Positions 1 through 9,888 of a DNA stretch of 57,386 bases are shown in pieces (positions within the stretch are counted from its first letter, which is position 1; every line of letters starts with the position of its first letter). The stretch is from contig CALFWZ010000019.1 of NCBI GenBank assembly GCA_937928405.1, positions 1 to 57,386 of the forward strand, read 5' to 3'. The position numbers and the translations under genes were made by a program. The DNA is from an uncultured Saprospiraceae bacterium. GTDB lineage: Bacteria > Bacteroidota > Bacteroidia > Chitinophagales > Saprospiraceae. The notes under the pieces were generated by a model that worked only from the letters and a program-made list of their open reading frames with translations, searched no databases and was not told the DNA's origin.

Positions 1-65
1 CTCCAGAGGAGCGATAGGTTAATAACAAAGACAAAAACAGGATTGACAAGCTCCGTAGGAGCGAA
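1..65. repeat. Two REP-like short hairpin repeats
   Basis: Two copies of a CTCC-N3-GGAGCGA motif lie at about 1-14 and 51-64. Each forms a small hairpin; the second is GCTCC-GTA-GGAGC at 50-62. The similar 3' extension (GGAGCGA) suggests copies of a dispersed palindromic element rather than one terminator. The window begins inside the region, so more copies may lie upstream. Whether the motif recurs in the genome cannot be seen here. Confidence 0.4.
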
Positions 66-255
66 ATAACTATGAGTTGATACACAAAACGGTGCCTAAC
101 TTAATAGCATTTTTTGTTTAACACTCTAGGTCAGCCGACACGAGCCAACAGGCAATTTATTTCTAAACAAATAATTCGGGATGGATCATGTTAATCATAC
201 CATAAGAAAACAATGAATAAGAGACCACTGCGAACTTAAGGTTCATCTGAATTAA

Positions 256-3222
256 TTACTCTTTTATAAATTTTTGAATGGACTGTTGTCCATTTTCTAA
301 TTCTATATGAAGGAAGTAAACTCCTTTAGAAAGATTATCTAGTTGAAACGTTTGCTCCTGAAAATCTCTGAATTCTGGATTTGCTAATAAGATTTTTCGT
401 CCTAATAAATCAATTATCGAAACTTGAGCCGTATGGTTTCCTTCCAAAGCTAAAGTAAGCGTTAGCTGATCCTTTACAGGATTTGGTCGTATTCCAATGG
501 CCAATTCGTCCGTAGATAATTTTGCAGTAGCGATTTTTGAATATTCGAATTGTGCATCAAAATCAATCTGCTTTAACTGGTAATAGTATCTCATACCAGC
601 TGCAACGTTAAGATCTGAATATCCATATTTTTGACCATTATTAGTTCCAAAGCCATCCACCCAACCAATAGATTCAAATCCTCGGTTCGGGTTTGTACTT
701 CTCTGTATGTCAAAACCTGCATTGTTAGATTCACTACCAGTCTCCCAAAATAGATCAATCTGTTTTTCTTTTCCAGTAGCTGTAAAATCTATAAATTCTA
801 CCGGAAGGGAGGATAATGAAGTTGAATAGCAAATTTCTAATCCCCAACTATTAAGACTACCACCATCTTGATTGGCATCATCCTGAATTTGTAAAACCCA
901 AGTACCGTCAGTTGTTAATCCATTCAACAAACTTAAAGCCTCCGCTGGGGCGATGGTTTGCATATTACTTAATGGACAATTTACAACTCCATCTCCATCA
1001 GAAAATTCTAAATTAAAATCTTCATTAGTTCCGCAAGCATCACTTAATAAACTAATCTCTAATCCTCCTGGGTGAATAAGCGTGAACTCCAAATCTCCCG
1101 TATACGTATGATCTCCAGTTAAGTTCACTACGTTCACACTGCTTATAGTTTGACCTAAATTGATCGCCAAGTCAGAAGTTATAAGAGGAGTTCCGCTCGC
1201 TGAAATTGTAATAGGTATATCTGTACTATTAACGACTGTACAGGTTTCTACAAAACCGATATTAATCGGCTGTGGTGTAATTGCAAAAAATATGTTGTTG
1301 GAACAAATAATCTTAAATCGAATATCTGGACTTTCAATGCTTGGAACTAAAAAATTATAGGACCCATTATTTGCTTGGTTACTGGCTAAGGTAGAAAAAT
1401 TGGCACCACCATCTGTAGACATTAGAATATCTACCTGTGAACAAGATACTGGGGCCAGATTCGTATTGGCAACATCCCAGGTAAGCGTTCTATTTTCACC
1501 CGCCACCCATGTTTCTGAAGTTGTCGGATAAGTAAATACAAAAGGTCCAGCAGCGGCAGAAGTTGTTACGGTCATATCATCTTTTGCGACACAGCCATAC
1601 CCACTATTATTATCTCTAACACTGACGGTGAAGTTTAAGGTTCGATTAACGCCTGGTAACACTTCCCATTGGTTGGTTGTCCCTGCTAAGAGCGTATTCA
1701 AATTTGGGAATGTACGAACTGGATCAATGGTAGGAGTATAACTACGGAAATTAGGTCCTTGTGTATTGGAGGGTAGTGGAGGCATATCTTCTCCATTTTC
1801 ATCGTCCATCTGTTCCCAGCAATAAGTTATTGGATCTCCATCTGGATCGGAGCCAATTGCGGTTAATTCGAATGGAGTAGAAATAGGAATGATATAATTA
1901 CTTCCTGCATTTGCAATGGGAGAATTATTACTGGTACTTAAAATGGTCGGACAATTATGACCATTTCCTGTGACGAAATCTGCAAATTCTTGCAGTGTTA
2001 TTCCATGAAAATACCCATCACTATTATTTTGTACGTTGGGAGTACAAATTCCGGCATATCCCATAATGGTAGAGGCACTGCCGGGTTCTACCGAGGCATT
2101 ACTTCTTTGACAATTATTGTTTTGCGTATGATTTCCGCCAAATTGATGTCCCATCTCGTGAGCCACATAATCAATATCAAAAGGATCACCAATCGGATTG
2201 CCTTGACCTGTTACTCCGTACGCTTTTCTATTGTTATTGCAAGGAGATCTTAAACTGGCAACACCACCTCCGCCGGTACTAAAAACATGACCAATGTCGT
2301 AATTAGCGGATCCTATCGTATTATCACAGGTCGTTTGATTTTGACTCAACATAGCGCCTCCATCTCCATTGCTATAAGGATCGGTTGCTGAATTAGTAAA
2401 AATCAGAAGATTATTATTGTTAATAATTTCCATGGTAATGCCTGCATCCTGCTCAAATACTCCATTTACTCGGTTCATAGAAGTAACCATTGCCGCTAAG
2501 ACATCTGCAATAATATCTCCATTGGTATCATCCCCATCATCATGAAATTGAGCATATTCGCCAGTACAAGCCAGTGCCAAGCGATATTGTCTTAATTGAC
2601 AATCACCAACTGGGACAAGTGAATTATTCGAAGGTTCTTGTATTTCATTTATTACTCCTTCAACATGACATTCTATACCATTTCCTTTACTAGGAAAATC
2701 TTTACGATGGTACGACATGTATTGGTCTTGGGCAGCAACTAAAGGGTCAATATAGATCTGACCTTTTCCAGGAGAAAGGATCATAGCATGAAAACCTTTA
2801 GGAGTAATATCTACCTTAGCCATGGCGGATGGATCGTCTATTCCGATGGCGGTGTAACTTCTAATGTTTGGATAATTATTGCTTAGCCCCTTTGCCATGA
2901 CGGAGAACTTCAACAATTTGAAATTTGCCGTTGTTCCATCGGGCATTGGTAACGGAATGATCACATTATAAAGTGGGTCTTCAGCTTCCGCTGAAAATCT
3001 TAAAGGGGCTTCTTCCATCAAGGCCCTTAGCGCGGGTTTATTCTTGAGCTGGAATGGTTGGTAAACTGTAGGCAAGGTCTTCATTGGACTCGAAGCTTGC
3101 AAAAGGGTTTGATTTTGGTTTGAAATCTCCCAAAACGAGTTTTGGCTTTGGGCAATTAATAGATGAAAAGGAAGCAATAAAAGGATTACTCCAAATGCTA
3201 GTTTAGGTAATGACAGTTGCAT
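256..3222 (-). CDS. Secreted reprolysin-like zinc metalloprotease with P-domain and T9SS type A tail
   Basis: Exported metallopeptidase of 988 residues. A signal peptide (about 1-24) is followed by a propeptide-like region to about 205. The reprolysin/M12B-like catalytic domain (about 209-425) carries the HEMGHQFGGNHT zinc motif near residue 355, matching HExxHxxGxxH. Next come a PKD/Ig-like stretch and a proprotein-convertase P-domain-like segment (about 665-790). A fibronectin-like region typical of Bacteroidota follows (SLPVEFIDFTA onwards). The C-terminus (about 909-988, with RPNPVKDQLTL and GVYFLHI) is a T9SS type A sorting domain, so the product should be secreted across the outer membrane and cleaved or anchored. 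It is transcribed alone and probably degrades extracellular protein. The family call is firm; the substrate is unknown. Confidence 0.93.
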   Translation of the reverse strand: MQLSLPKLAFGVILLLLPFHLLIAQSQNSFWEISNQNQTLLQASSPMKTLPTVYQPFQLKNKPALRALMEEAPLRFSAEAEDPLYNVIIPLPMPDGTTANFKLLKFSVMAKGLSNNYPNIRSYTAIGIDDPSAMAKVDITPKGFHAMILSPGKGQIYIDPLVAAQDQYMSYHRKDFPSKGNGIECHVEGVINEIQEPSNNSLVPVGDCQLRQYRLALACTGEYAQFHDDGDDTNGDIIADVLAAMVTSMNRVNGVFEQDAGITMEIINNNNLLIFTNSATDPYSNGDGGAMLSQNQTTCDNTIGSANYDIGHVFSTGGGGVASLRSPCNNNRKAYGVTGQGNPIGDPFDIDYVAHEMGHQFGGNHTQNNNCQRSNASVEPGSASTIMGYAGICTPNVQNNSDGYFHGITLQEFADFVTGNGHNCPTILSTSNNSPIANAGSNYIIPISTPFELTAIGSDPDGDPITYCWEQMDDENGEDMPPLPSNTQGPNFRSYTPTIDPVRTFPNLNTLLAGTTNQWEVLPGVNRTLNFTVSVRDNNSGYGCVAKDDMTVTTSAAAGPFVFTYPTTSETWVAGENRTLTWDVANTNLAPVSCSQVDILMSTDGGANFSTLASNQANNGSYNFLVPSIESPDIRFKIICSNNIFFAITPQPINIGFVETCTVVNSTDIPITISASGTPLITSDLAINLGQTISSVNVVNLTGDHTYTGDLEFTLIHPGGLEISLLSDACGTNEDFNLEFSDGDGVVNCPLSNMQTIAPAEALSLLNGLTTDGTWVLQIQDDANQDGGSLNSWGLEICYSTSLSSLPVEFIDFTATGKEKQIDLFWETGSESNNAGFDIQRSTNPNRGFESIGWVDGFGTNNGQKYGYSDLNVAAGMRYYYQLKQIDFDAQFEYSKIATAKLSTDELAIGIRPNPVKDQLTLTLALEGNHTAQVSIIDLLGRKILLANPEFRDFQEQTFQLDNLSKGVYFLHIELENGQQSIQKFIKE

Positions 3223-3565
3223 AAAATTAAGTTATTCTCTCGGTTAAAAAAATGCATTTCCATTTGGCTTTAGTCCGCTTTTCTGCGGTGCATTTAATTA
3301 TTGAACGGTAATTCACTCAAAAGTAACAAAAGGAATTGAGTAGAAATGAAATATAGCTGACAAAAAATAATAATTTAAATTTTCGAAAATATGAAAATCA
3401 CCTTCTAAATCAAATGCTAACATCCATTAGACAACAATTAAAGTAGAATCCTTCGGTCATTTTTTTTATGGTCAATTTTAGGGTAGAAATATATGATTGA
3501 ACGGGAACGTGGGGTTCTGGAAGGAAAACACTAAGATTTAATCAGACCACCAATTTGAAAGAAAT
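3223..3565. other. Intergenic stretch between rmuC and the metalloprotease gene
   Basis: About 340 bases without a credible gene. They hold the likely promoter of the metalloprotease (3318-3325). There is also a small CCGC-N6-GCGG hairpin near 3278-3291, in the presumed 5' leader. Nothing else is recognisable. Confidence 0.5.
3318..3325 (-). promoter_or_regulatory. Putative -7 box for the metalloprotease gene
   Basis: On the minus strand this reads TACTTTTG, matching the Bacteroidota -7 consensus TAnnTTTG. No TTTG box lies at the usual 17-23 base spacing upstream, so only half the promoter is supported. It would give a leader of about 90 bases. Confidence 0.35.
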
Positions 3566-4876
3566 CTACTCAATAAGATCCTTCGGTAGGCGCTTGGTGT
3601 TTTTGGCTCCTAGCTTTCTAATTTTTTCTGCTCTTCCGAGCAATGTATCACCATACTTTTTAGAGTCCATCATTTTATTCATGGCAGAATGGTAAGCGTT
3701 TTGTGATTGGTCAATTCTGTGGCCTACCTGTTGAAGATCTTCGACAAAACTACAGAGTTTATCATAGAGTAATCCACTTTGACGGGCAATTTCTAAAACA
3801 GACTTTTTTTGCTTTTCTTGTTTCCAGATATACGAGACGGTACGCATGGTAGCAAGTAGGGTAGAGTTAGAAACCATAACGATGTTTTTATCCAAGGCAT
3901 CAAGAAATAGCTGTTGATCGTTTTGAACTGCCAATGCAAAGGCGGGCTCAATGGGCACAAAAAGTAGGAGATAATCAGGAGAAGAAATTTGATAAAGATG
4001 CTGGTAGTTCTTACTACTTAAGTCATTGATATGGCGACGTAGGCTCTCTATATGTGCTTTTAGATGTTTGTCTTTGTTATTATTGGTACAATATTTTTCA
4101 TAGGCCACCAGAGAAACTTTTGAATCTATCACCAGGTGTTTTCCTTCTGGCAAATTGATAATAAAATCTGGTCTTTTGATTTTGCCATGAATATCTACGT
4201 AACTAGCCTGAGTTGTAAAATGAACACCTTTTACTAACCCCGATTTCTCTAATAATAATTCCAATTGGTGTTCTCCCCAATCTCCCTGTGTTTTGTTATC
4301 TCCTTTCAGGGCAGCGGCAAGATTATTGGCATCTTCACTAAGCTGGACATTAAGATCTCTGAGTTGCTCGATTTCTTTTTTTAACGAAACCATATCTCTT
4401 GTCTTCTCTAAATAGCGGCGTTCGATTCCTAATTCAAATTCACGGATTCGATCCCGCAATGGATTTAGAATATTATTTAATTGCTCCTGACTCTGTTGAC
4501 TAAAACGTTGAGTCTTTTCATCAAATAAACGGTTAGCGGTATGCTCAAACTCTCGCTGAAACTGTCCTTGCAATTGGGTGAGTTGTTGCTGATCCTGAAC
4601 TAGTTTATCTCTTAAACTTAAATTTTCCTGTTGTTGCGAAGAAAGCGATTTGGTTAGGTTCCGTATTTCTGTCTCCTTTTCCATCATATCCGCTCGGTAC
4701 ATGTCTGCTTGTACTTGGAGATTGGAAAAGACCTCCTTAAGAACGTATTGTTGTTTGACTACATCTAAAGGCAAGGAACCGCTAGCGGCTGCAAACTTAT
4801 ATTTGGCAATAAACCAGGCAGAAATGGCACCTAGCATAAGACCTATTCCCAAAAATATCAGTTCGGTTACCATCAT
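3566..4876 (-). CDS. rmuC: RmuC family DNA recombination protein
   Basis: 436 residues, a normal length for RmuC. An N-terminal membrane anchor (LIFLGIGLMLGAISAWFIA, about 5-23) leads into a long coiled coil (about 45-185, rich in Q, L, E and K). The RmuC nuclease-like domain follows, with GDWGEHQLELLLEKSGL, then RPDFIINLPEGKHLVIDSKVS, whose D and DSK residues fit the PD-(D/E)XK-like core. RmuC limits inversions and rearrangements at short inverted repeats in E. coli; the biochemical role is still poorly defined. The ATG at 4876 directly precedes the anchor. The gene stands alone and is divergent from the small membrane protein at 5021. Confidence 0.93.
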   Translation of the reverse strand: MMVTELIFLGIGLMLGAISAWFIAKYKFAAASGSLPLDVVKQQYVLKEVFSNLQVQADMYRADMMEKETEIRNLTKSLSSQQQENLSLRDKLVQDQQQLTQLQGQFQREFEHTANRLFDEKTQRFSQQSQEQLNNILNPLRDRIREFELGIERRYLEKTRDMVSLKKEIEQLRDLNVQLSEDANNLAAALKGDNKTQGDWGEHQLELLLEKSGLVKGVHFTTQASYVDIHGKIKRPDFIINLPEGKHLVIDSKVSLVAYEKYCTNNNKDKHLKAHIESLRRHINDLSSKNYQHLYQISSPDYLLLFVPIEPAFALAVQNDQQLFLDALDKNIVMVSNSTLLATMRTVSYIWKQEKQKKSVLEIARQSGLLYDKLCSFVEDLQQVGHRIDQSQNAYHSAMNKMMDSKKYGDTLLGRAEKIRKLGAKNTKRLPKDLIE

Positions 4877-4985
4877 GGTGTGTTTGATTTCTTAAACAAC
4901 TTCAAAAAGTAAATATGGTTTATTTTTATAAATTATCAAAATAATAATGGTAAAATATTTAATTTTTAAACAAAAAATTTCCAAT

Positions 4986-5016
4986 TTTGTGATTTTAAGA
5001 ACATTGATTATCTTCG
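4986..5016 (+). promoter_or_regulatory. Putative promoter TTTG-N19-TATCTTCG, possibly leaderless
   Basis: A TTTG at 4986-4989 is spaced exactly 19 bases from TATCTTCG at 5009-5016, which matches TAnnTTTG at seven of eight positions. Transcription would start about 5 bases downstream, at or next to the ATG at 5021. That would give a leaderless or nearly leaderless mRNA. Confidence 0.45.
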
Positions 5017-5020
5017 GTTT

Positions 5021-5431
5021 ATGGATTTATCAGAATTAAAAGACCATTGTCAGGCCTTAGCTTTCGAAGGGAAAGATTATTTAGAAATTGAACGAAATTT
5101 ATCTGAATTGGACATCACCGAATCAGATCGGGCAACGGTGTTGAAGTCAGTTGATGATTATATTGTTCATTATGAAATTTCACAACAGGAACAACAAAAA
5201 CACCTGTATAAACTAATGATTGGCTTGCTACAGCTATTCATTGGCGGAGGAGCCATGATGACTAGTGTAGGAGCCGATGGTCTTGCGCGTATTTTTGCCA
5301 TAACTTTGGTACTATATGGCGCCTGGATGGCCAGAGGTGCTTATGCGGAATATCGAAAACCTTTACGATCAGATTTTGGAAAAGAACGAAAGTTTAAAAG
5401 TGGAGATATGAGGAAGTTTTATGATCGGTAA
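5021..5431 (+). CDS. Small membrane protein, unknown function
   Basis: 136 residues. The soluble N-terminal half (about 1-60) is acidic and helical. It is followed by two predicted membrane helices (about 66-84, LMIGLLQLFIGGGAMM, and about 88-105, IFAITLVLYGAWMA). The tail is short and basic. I do not recognise a family. The ATG is supported by the upstream promoter-like boxes. The gene converges on the BNR-type gene, whose stop lies only 46 bases away. Confidence 0.75.
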   Translation: MDLSELKDHCQALAFEGKDYLEIERNLSELDITESDRATVLKSVDDYIVHYEISQQEQQKHLYKLMIGLLQLFIGGGAMMTSVGADGLARIFAITLVLYGAWMARGAYAEYRKPLRSDFGKERKFKSGDMRKFYDR

Positions 5432-5477
5432 GGTAGAAAAAAATAAAATTAGATCTTGATTATTTTGTAACACCTTC

Positions 5478-7586
5478 CTATTGCACGACCAATTTTTCGA
5501 TATAAAATTTCTTGTCAACTGAATATTTTACAAAATAAACGCCAGGTGAAATTTTTTCTAAATCTATTTTTTGAGGAACCAATCCGAGGTTTAAATTTCT
5601 TTGTAAAATCAAACGACCTTGGACGTCGAAAACATCTAAGATCCCAAACCCCTGCTGCTCTTCTTTAAGCGCTAGGTAGGTACGATTGGTGGAAGGATTT
5701 GGTGAAATTTGAAGAAGGTTTGAAATAATAAAATTATCTTCGGTCGAAACCATATCATTCTCTACTTCTCTTCGCCACACACCACTTGCAAAAGAACCAT
5801 AATATAAATAGCCATTGGAATAAAATATTTCAAAAGATCGTAAGTTGTCCAGGCCTTCGTTGTATAATTCCCAATTTTCTCCCAAATCATTGCTACGATA
5901 AACGCCACGTCCGAAGAGAATTGCAAAAATAACATTGTCAGTATGCGCGATCTTAATTGGAAAGAACCCATTGTCAGTTTGTGCACCGTTCATAGTGACA
6001 GAACTCCAGCTTACTCCCTGATCGGGTGAAGAGTACCAGCCAGAAGCACCCACAATAAAAATACGGTTCGCAATTTTATAAAAATAAATAGGCCGTGCAC
6101 CTGCCGTAGGATTTTCAAAAACTAAATTCCAACTAACTCCATTATCAATTGATCGATGTATCCTACCTCTATCTACGGAGGCAAGTAATGCACCATCTTC
6201 AGTAAATATAAGATCATCTATTCTATGTGGCCATGAACTATTAGGTGCATCAATAATTAAACTATCCCAAGTTATAAGATCATCACTTTGATGGCTAAAT
6301 CTTCCGATCAAATAAAAGCGATTGTTCACATATTTGAACTTAGGAATATAGCTAAAAAATGATATATCTCCAATTATTGTATCTAAAATGTTTAAGTTAG
6401 CAGTTGAAAGAATAAATTGTCCATCGCCCTGATGAAAATAAATAGAATCTCCAACAGTTACCATAGATTTTTCTAAAGAAATACTGGCAGGAGGTTGATT
6501 AATACCAAACCAATCATTTCCATTATTATTTGTCTGAAAATATCCTAGGCCAGTTTTTGCCAGTATATCACCATTTGGTAAGCTTTTAAAATCTGTAGCA
6601 GTTGTTCCTAATAAATTAGTATTAGAGGCTGACCAAATTTGGTCATTATTTTCTACCGTAAAAAGACCGTGTGAGGTACCTGTTAGAATTTTTTCATCCG
6701 AAAGTTCTATTACATCACGTACCCGCCAGATAAATGGAGTTATGCTATTTAGCGTGTCCCAAGAAAGTCCATTATCCTCAGATGCATAAACCAATCTATC
6801 CATATAATATAATTTGCCTGAATTTCCTCTTTTCCATCTTGGATAAATACTATAACCTCCTGGCGCATCGATAATAGTCCAAGTACTCCCTAAATCTTCA
6901 GAGATCAAAAATTCATTATCAATACTATTAGTGATTATTATTTGTTGGTCTTCCATCCATAAATTTCTGTAGGTACCAAAATTTTCTAATACCTGCCAAC
7001 TAACTCCTTTGTCATTTGAAATATAAATAGTTTGTGAACTAGCCGCTAAAATTCGATTACCATCAGAGGTAATATAAAGGATATCTTCAGGTACATTAAC
7101 TTGTTGCCAAGATACTCCATTATTATTTGATCTAAATAAATCAGTTTTTCTTTTGAAAAATAGCGATGAACCTATGCGATATATTTGTACATTTTCACCA
7201 AATTCATCAGGCGAAAGGTGAGTAATTGGCAAATCATAAGAAACCCAAGACACTCCATTATTGACACTGCGATATAAATAGTGATTAAAAGATTGCAAGG
7301 AGAAATTATAAGAATAATCGTAAACAGAGACAGTTAAGAATATTTCTGAGCCTTCTTTGAAGATGGTCCTCACATCACTTTCGAAAGGTAAGAAACTAGC
7401 TAAATTCCAGGTGGCTCCTTCGTTGGTTGAAATAAATAATCCTGCATCTGTAGCTGCCCAAATTTCGGCATCTATCCGTTCTAAATCATAAACTTCTGCT
7501 CCCTCAGGGCCATTAGTCTGTAACCACTGTCCATTCAATTGAAATGAGAAAATCAGAGATATTATAAGGTAAATTATTTTTTGCAT
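5478..7586 (-). CDS. Secreted BNR/sortilin-type propeller protein with T9SS type A tail
   Basis: 702 residues. A signal peptide (about 1-18, ending FQLNG) precedes a long run of beta-propeller repeats. These are marked by Asp-box-like strings such as STNEGATWNL, SNDKGVSW, SEDLGSTWTI, SIDNGVSWNL, SPDQGVSWSS and SNDLGENWEL, as in BNR, VPS10/sortilin or YCF48-like folds. The final 75 residues (ISPNPSTNRTYLAL to GVYFVKYSVDKKFYIEKLVVQ) form a T9SS type A sorting domain. It is predicted to be extracellular or on the cell surface. Such repeats occur in glycosidases and binding proteins, but no catalytic residues can be assigned here. Confidence 0.88.
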   Translation of the reverse strand: MQKIIYLIISLIFSFQLNGQWLQTNGPEGAEVYDLERIDAEIWAATDAGLFISTNEGATWNLASFLPFESDVRTIFKEGSEIFLTVSVYDYSYNFSLQSFNHYLYRSVNNGVSWVSYDLPITHLSPDEFGENVQIYRIGSSLFFKRKTDLFRSNNNGVSWQQVNVPEDILYITSDGNRILAASSQTIYISNDKGVSWQVLENFGTYRNLWMEDQQIIITNSIDNEFLISEDLGSTWTIIDAPGGYSIYPRWKRGNSGKLYYMDRLVYASEDNGLSWDTLNSITPFIWRVRDVIELSDEKILTGTSHGLFTVENNDQIWSASNTNLLGTTATDFKSLPNGDILAKTGLGYFQTNNNGNDWFGINQPPASISLEKSMVTVGDSIYFHQGDGQFILSTANLNILDTIIGDISFFSYIPKFKYVNNRFYLIGRFSHQSDDLITWDSLIIDAPNSSWPHRIDDLIFTEDGALLASVDRGRIHRSIDNGVSWNLVFENPTAGARPIYFYKIANRIFIVGASGWYSSPDQGVSWSSVTMNGAQTDNGFFPIKIAHTDNVIFAILFGRGVYRSNDLGENWELYNEGLDNLRSFEIFYSNGYLYYGSFASGVWRREVENDMVSTEDNFIISNLLQISPNPSTNRTYLALKEEQQGFGILDVFDVQGRLILQRNLNLGLVPQKIDLEKISPGVYFVKYSVDKKFYIEKLVVQ

Positions 7587-7818
7587 CTTTTACTCTTTAA
7601 AAAAGTAATACGGTTAATTTTACTTGGGAAATATATAAAGAAAATGATTGGCATAAGAATTAACTTATCGTACTAAGAGAACGATTGAGTGGCGCTGGCT
7701 ATTTTTTAGTTCGTTTTACTTATGAAACTTTATGAATGAAGGTCTATTAGTCTTCCCATCTACCGAAAAACGCTTATAATTTCTTTATTTCATCTTTTTT
7801 ACTAGAAGCCCTTTTCGT

Positions 7819-8883
7819 TTATTTTTGTTTTCCAAGACTACCATATTTTTTTCCCATTATTTGCCAACAACTCAAAAATAATGCGGCGAAGACAGGGCCG
7901 ATGACAAAACCTGACAAACCAAAATAGGCTAGACCGCCTAAGGTTGAAACCAAGATCATGTAATCTGGCATTTTCGTATTCTCTCCAATTAGACGGGGTC
8001 GTAATAGATTATCGATAAGACCTATAAAAGCCGTTCCTACTACCAAGAGAATAATGGCTTTTGTAATCTCTCCATTCATGAAAAATACACAAACCCATGG
8101 AAACCAAATAATGGCACTTCCAATTGGCAATAGAGAAGTTAAAATCATTAAAATTGTCCAAATAATGACTCCGTCAATTCCCAAGGCCCAGAACATTACC
8201 CCAACGGCAATTCCTTGGCATACTGCCACTACCAGACTTCCGCGCACGGTGGCAATCGTGACACTTTCAAAACGCATAAATAGGTCTCTTTCTAGTTTAT
8301 CATCCATTGGAACAATAAGAATCAAATCTTGAACCATCTGTTGACCATCCCGAAGAAAATAAAAAAGTAGATAAATGGTAAGGAATAAATTGGCAATAAA
8401 ACTAAACAGGTTTTGGGTCAGTGAAAAGACATAATTAATAGTGGTGTCAACCATCGATTCAATGGCCTTTAAGACTTTTTTTCTAGTTTTCTTTTTACTA
8501 AAACCTAAGGCTTTTAATGTACTTTTTTCAATCGGTAATCTATCACGAAATTCTTCTACTCGGTCATCTATTGAAATATCAGCGCTTTGCTCGGGCACAG
8601 TGATCAGATCGTCTACTTGATTGACCAAGGCGATCAACGTTCCAGTAATTGGTAAAATGCCTAGTAGTATTATAAAAAAAACGGTAATTCCGGCTGCCAA
8701 ATTCGGACGATTTCCCGATTTCTGTAACACTTTTTCGTATCCTTTTCTAAATAAAATAGCCAGAACAACAGCCCAGAAGATGGCTAGCAAAAATTCTTGG
8801 ATAATTTCCAAAAAACCAGCTGTTACCAATAGGACTAAAAAGAGGAAAAAGAATTTAGGTAAATTCAGTTTGAGTTTTTTCAT
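7819..8883 (-). CDS. AI-2E family transporter (permease)
   Basis: 354 residues from the ATG at 8883; an upstream in-frame ATG at 8991 would add 36 non-membrane residues and is less likely. It has the typical AI-2E/PerM-type arrangement. Two or three N-terminal helices (FFLFLVLLVTAGFLEII, LAAGITVFFIILLGILPITG) precede a soluble middle segment (about 95-155). A second block of five or so helices ends in LGGLAYFGLSGFVIGPVFAA. Members export small molecules or act in Na+/H+ exchange; the name comes from an E. coli paralogue implicated in autoinducer-2 export, and the substrate cannot be told from sequence. It is monocistronic. Confidence 0.9.
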   Translation of the reverse strand: MKKLKLNLPKFFFLFLVLLVTAGFLEIIQEFLLAIFWAVVLAILFRKGYEKVLQKSGNRPNLAAGITVFFIILLGILPITGTLIALVNQVDDLITVPEQSADISIDDRVEEFRDRLPIEKSTLKALGFSKKKTRKKVLKAIESMVDTTINYVFSLTQNLFSFIANLFLTIYLLFYFLRDGQQMVQDLILIVPMDDKLERDLFMRFESVTIATVRGSLVVAVCQGIAVGVMFWALGIDGVIIWTILMILTSLLPIGSAIIWFPWVCVFFMNGEITKAIILLVVGTAFIGLIDNLLRPRLIGENTKMPDYMILVSTLGGLAYFGLSGFVIGPVFAALFLSCWQIMGKKYGSLGKQK

Positions 8884-9063
8884 ATCGGGGTTGTCAAAAT
8901 CAACCCTAATAATACAAAGAAAACTGGGAAATTCGGTTAATTTTAAACGAAATTGACTTTCTAACCGTTCATTGTTTGTAGTCCATATCAACCTTTATTG
9001 AGGAAGATGTGGAAACTTTTTCCATCTTTATTCGTCCTAATGAAAAGGCCGAAGGATAAATCG

Positions 9064-9095
9064 TTTGGGTTTTTCCCAAAAGAGGGCTATTTTTA
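9064..9095 (+). promoter_or_regulatory. Putative promoter TTTG-N20-TATTTTTA
   Basis: TTTG at 9064-9067, then 20 bases, then TATTTTTA at 9088-9095, seven of eight matches to TAnnTTTG. The expected transcript start lies about 20 bases before the ATG at 9123. It would drive the DUF697-SHOCT gene and the coupled CrtA-like gene. Confidence 0.45.
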
Positions 9096-9122
9096 TACAA
9101 CTATTTTAAAATTAAAATATAT

Positions 9123-9887
9123 ATGAGCATTCCAGGTAAAATAATAAAAACGATTGGTGAACAAACCACCAAAAGGGTTTACAATATGATGCGAGACAAA
9201 AAGAACCAAAACGTTCCAGAACCTTCTGATGATCCAAATGAGGATGCAGATACCATCATTCGTAACCACGTAGCTTGGTCAATGGGAATGGGGTTAATTC
9301 CGGTATTAATGGCAGATATCTTTGCGGTAAGTGCCTTACAATTAGATATGATCAAACAGCTCTGTAAGGTCTATGGAGTTGATTATAAAGAGACGGAAGG
9401 CAAAGCGATTGTTACTTCCTTGACTAGTTCAACAATTGCCCGCTTAGGCGCAGCTAGTGTCGTAAAGCTAATTCCTGGTATTGGGACCATTTTAGGAGGA
9501 ATTACGGTTTCTTCTTTTGCTGGTGCTTCTACCTATGCATTGGGTGAGGTATTTAAAAAGCATTTTGCTGAAGGTGGTACGATTCTAGATTTTGATCCAA
9601 AGCGTCTAAAAAAATATTATAACAGTAAATTTGAAAAAGGAAAAGATATCGCTAGGGAAGTTTCCAAAGATCGTAATATTGAAGTAACCGCTGATCCGGA
9701 TATTTCGGATGAAGAAAATGTGGAAATCATCAATATTCCAGAAAACAAAGCACCAAAAGATGCTAATAAGGTAGACCCTGACGTAATGATTGCTCGCCTA
9801 AAAGAATTAGATGGTCTTCGTAAATCAGGCATCATTACAGAAGAGGAATTCCAATCTATGAAATCTAAATTACTTGATCAAATATAG
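9123..9887 (+). CDS. DUF697 membrane-associated protein with C-terminal SHOCT domain
   Basis: 254 residues. After a charged N-terminus, residues about 45-165 match DUF697, the hydrophobic domain found behind GTPases (YcjF-like). It includes AWSMGMGLIPVLMADIFAVSA and the glycine-rich hairpin LIPGIGTILGGITVSSFAGA. A charged linker follows. The last 35 residues (DVMIARLKELDGLRKSGIITEEEFQSMK, given here only as landmarks DVMIARLKELDGLRK and GIITEEEF) form a SHOCT domain, a short helical module often involved in oligomerisation. No GTPase domain is attached. The stop lies one base before, or overlaps, the start of the CrtA-like gene, so the two are probably translationally coupled. Confidence 0.85.
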   Translation: MSIPGKIIKTIGEQTTKRVYNMMRDKKNQNVPEPSDDPNEDADTIIRNHVAWSMGMGLIPVLMADIFAVSALQLDMIKQLCKVYGVDYKETEGKAIVTSLTSSTIARLGAASVVKLIPGIGTILGGITVSSFAGASTYALGEVFKKHFAEGGTILDFDPKRLKKYYNSKFEKGKDIAREVSKDRNIEVTADPDISDEENVEIINIPENKAPKDANKVDPDVMIARLKELDGLRKSGIITEEEFQSMKSKLLDQI

Positions 9888-9888
9888 T

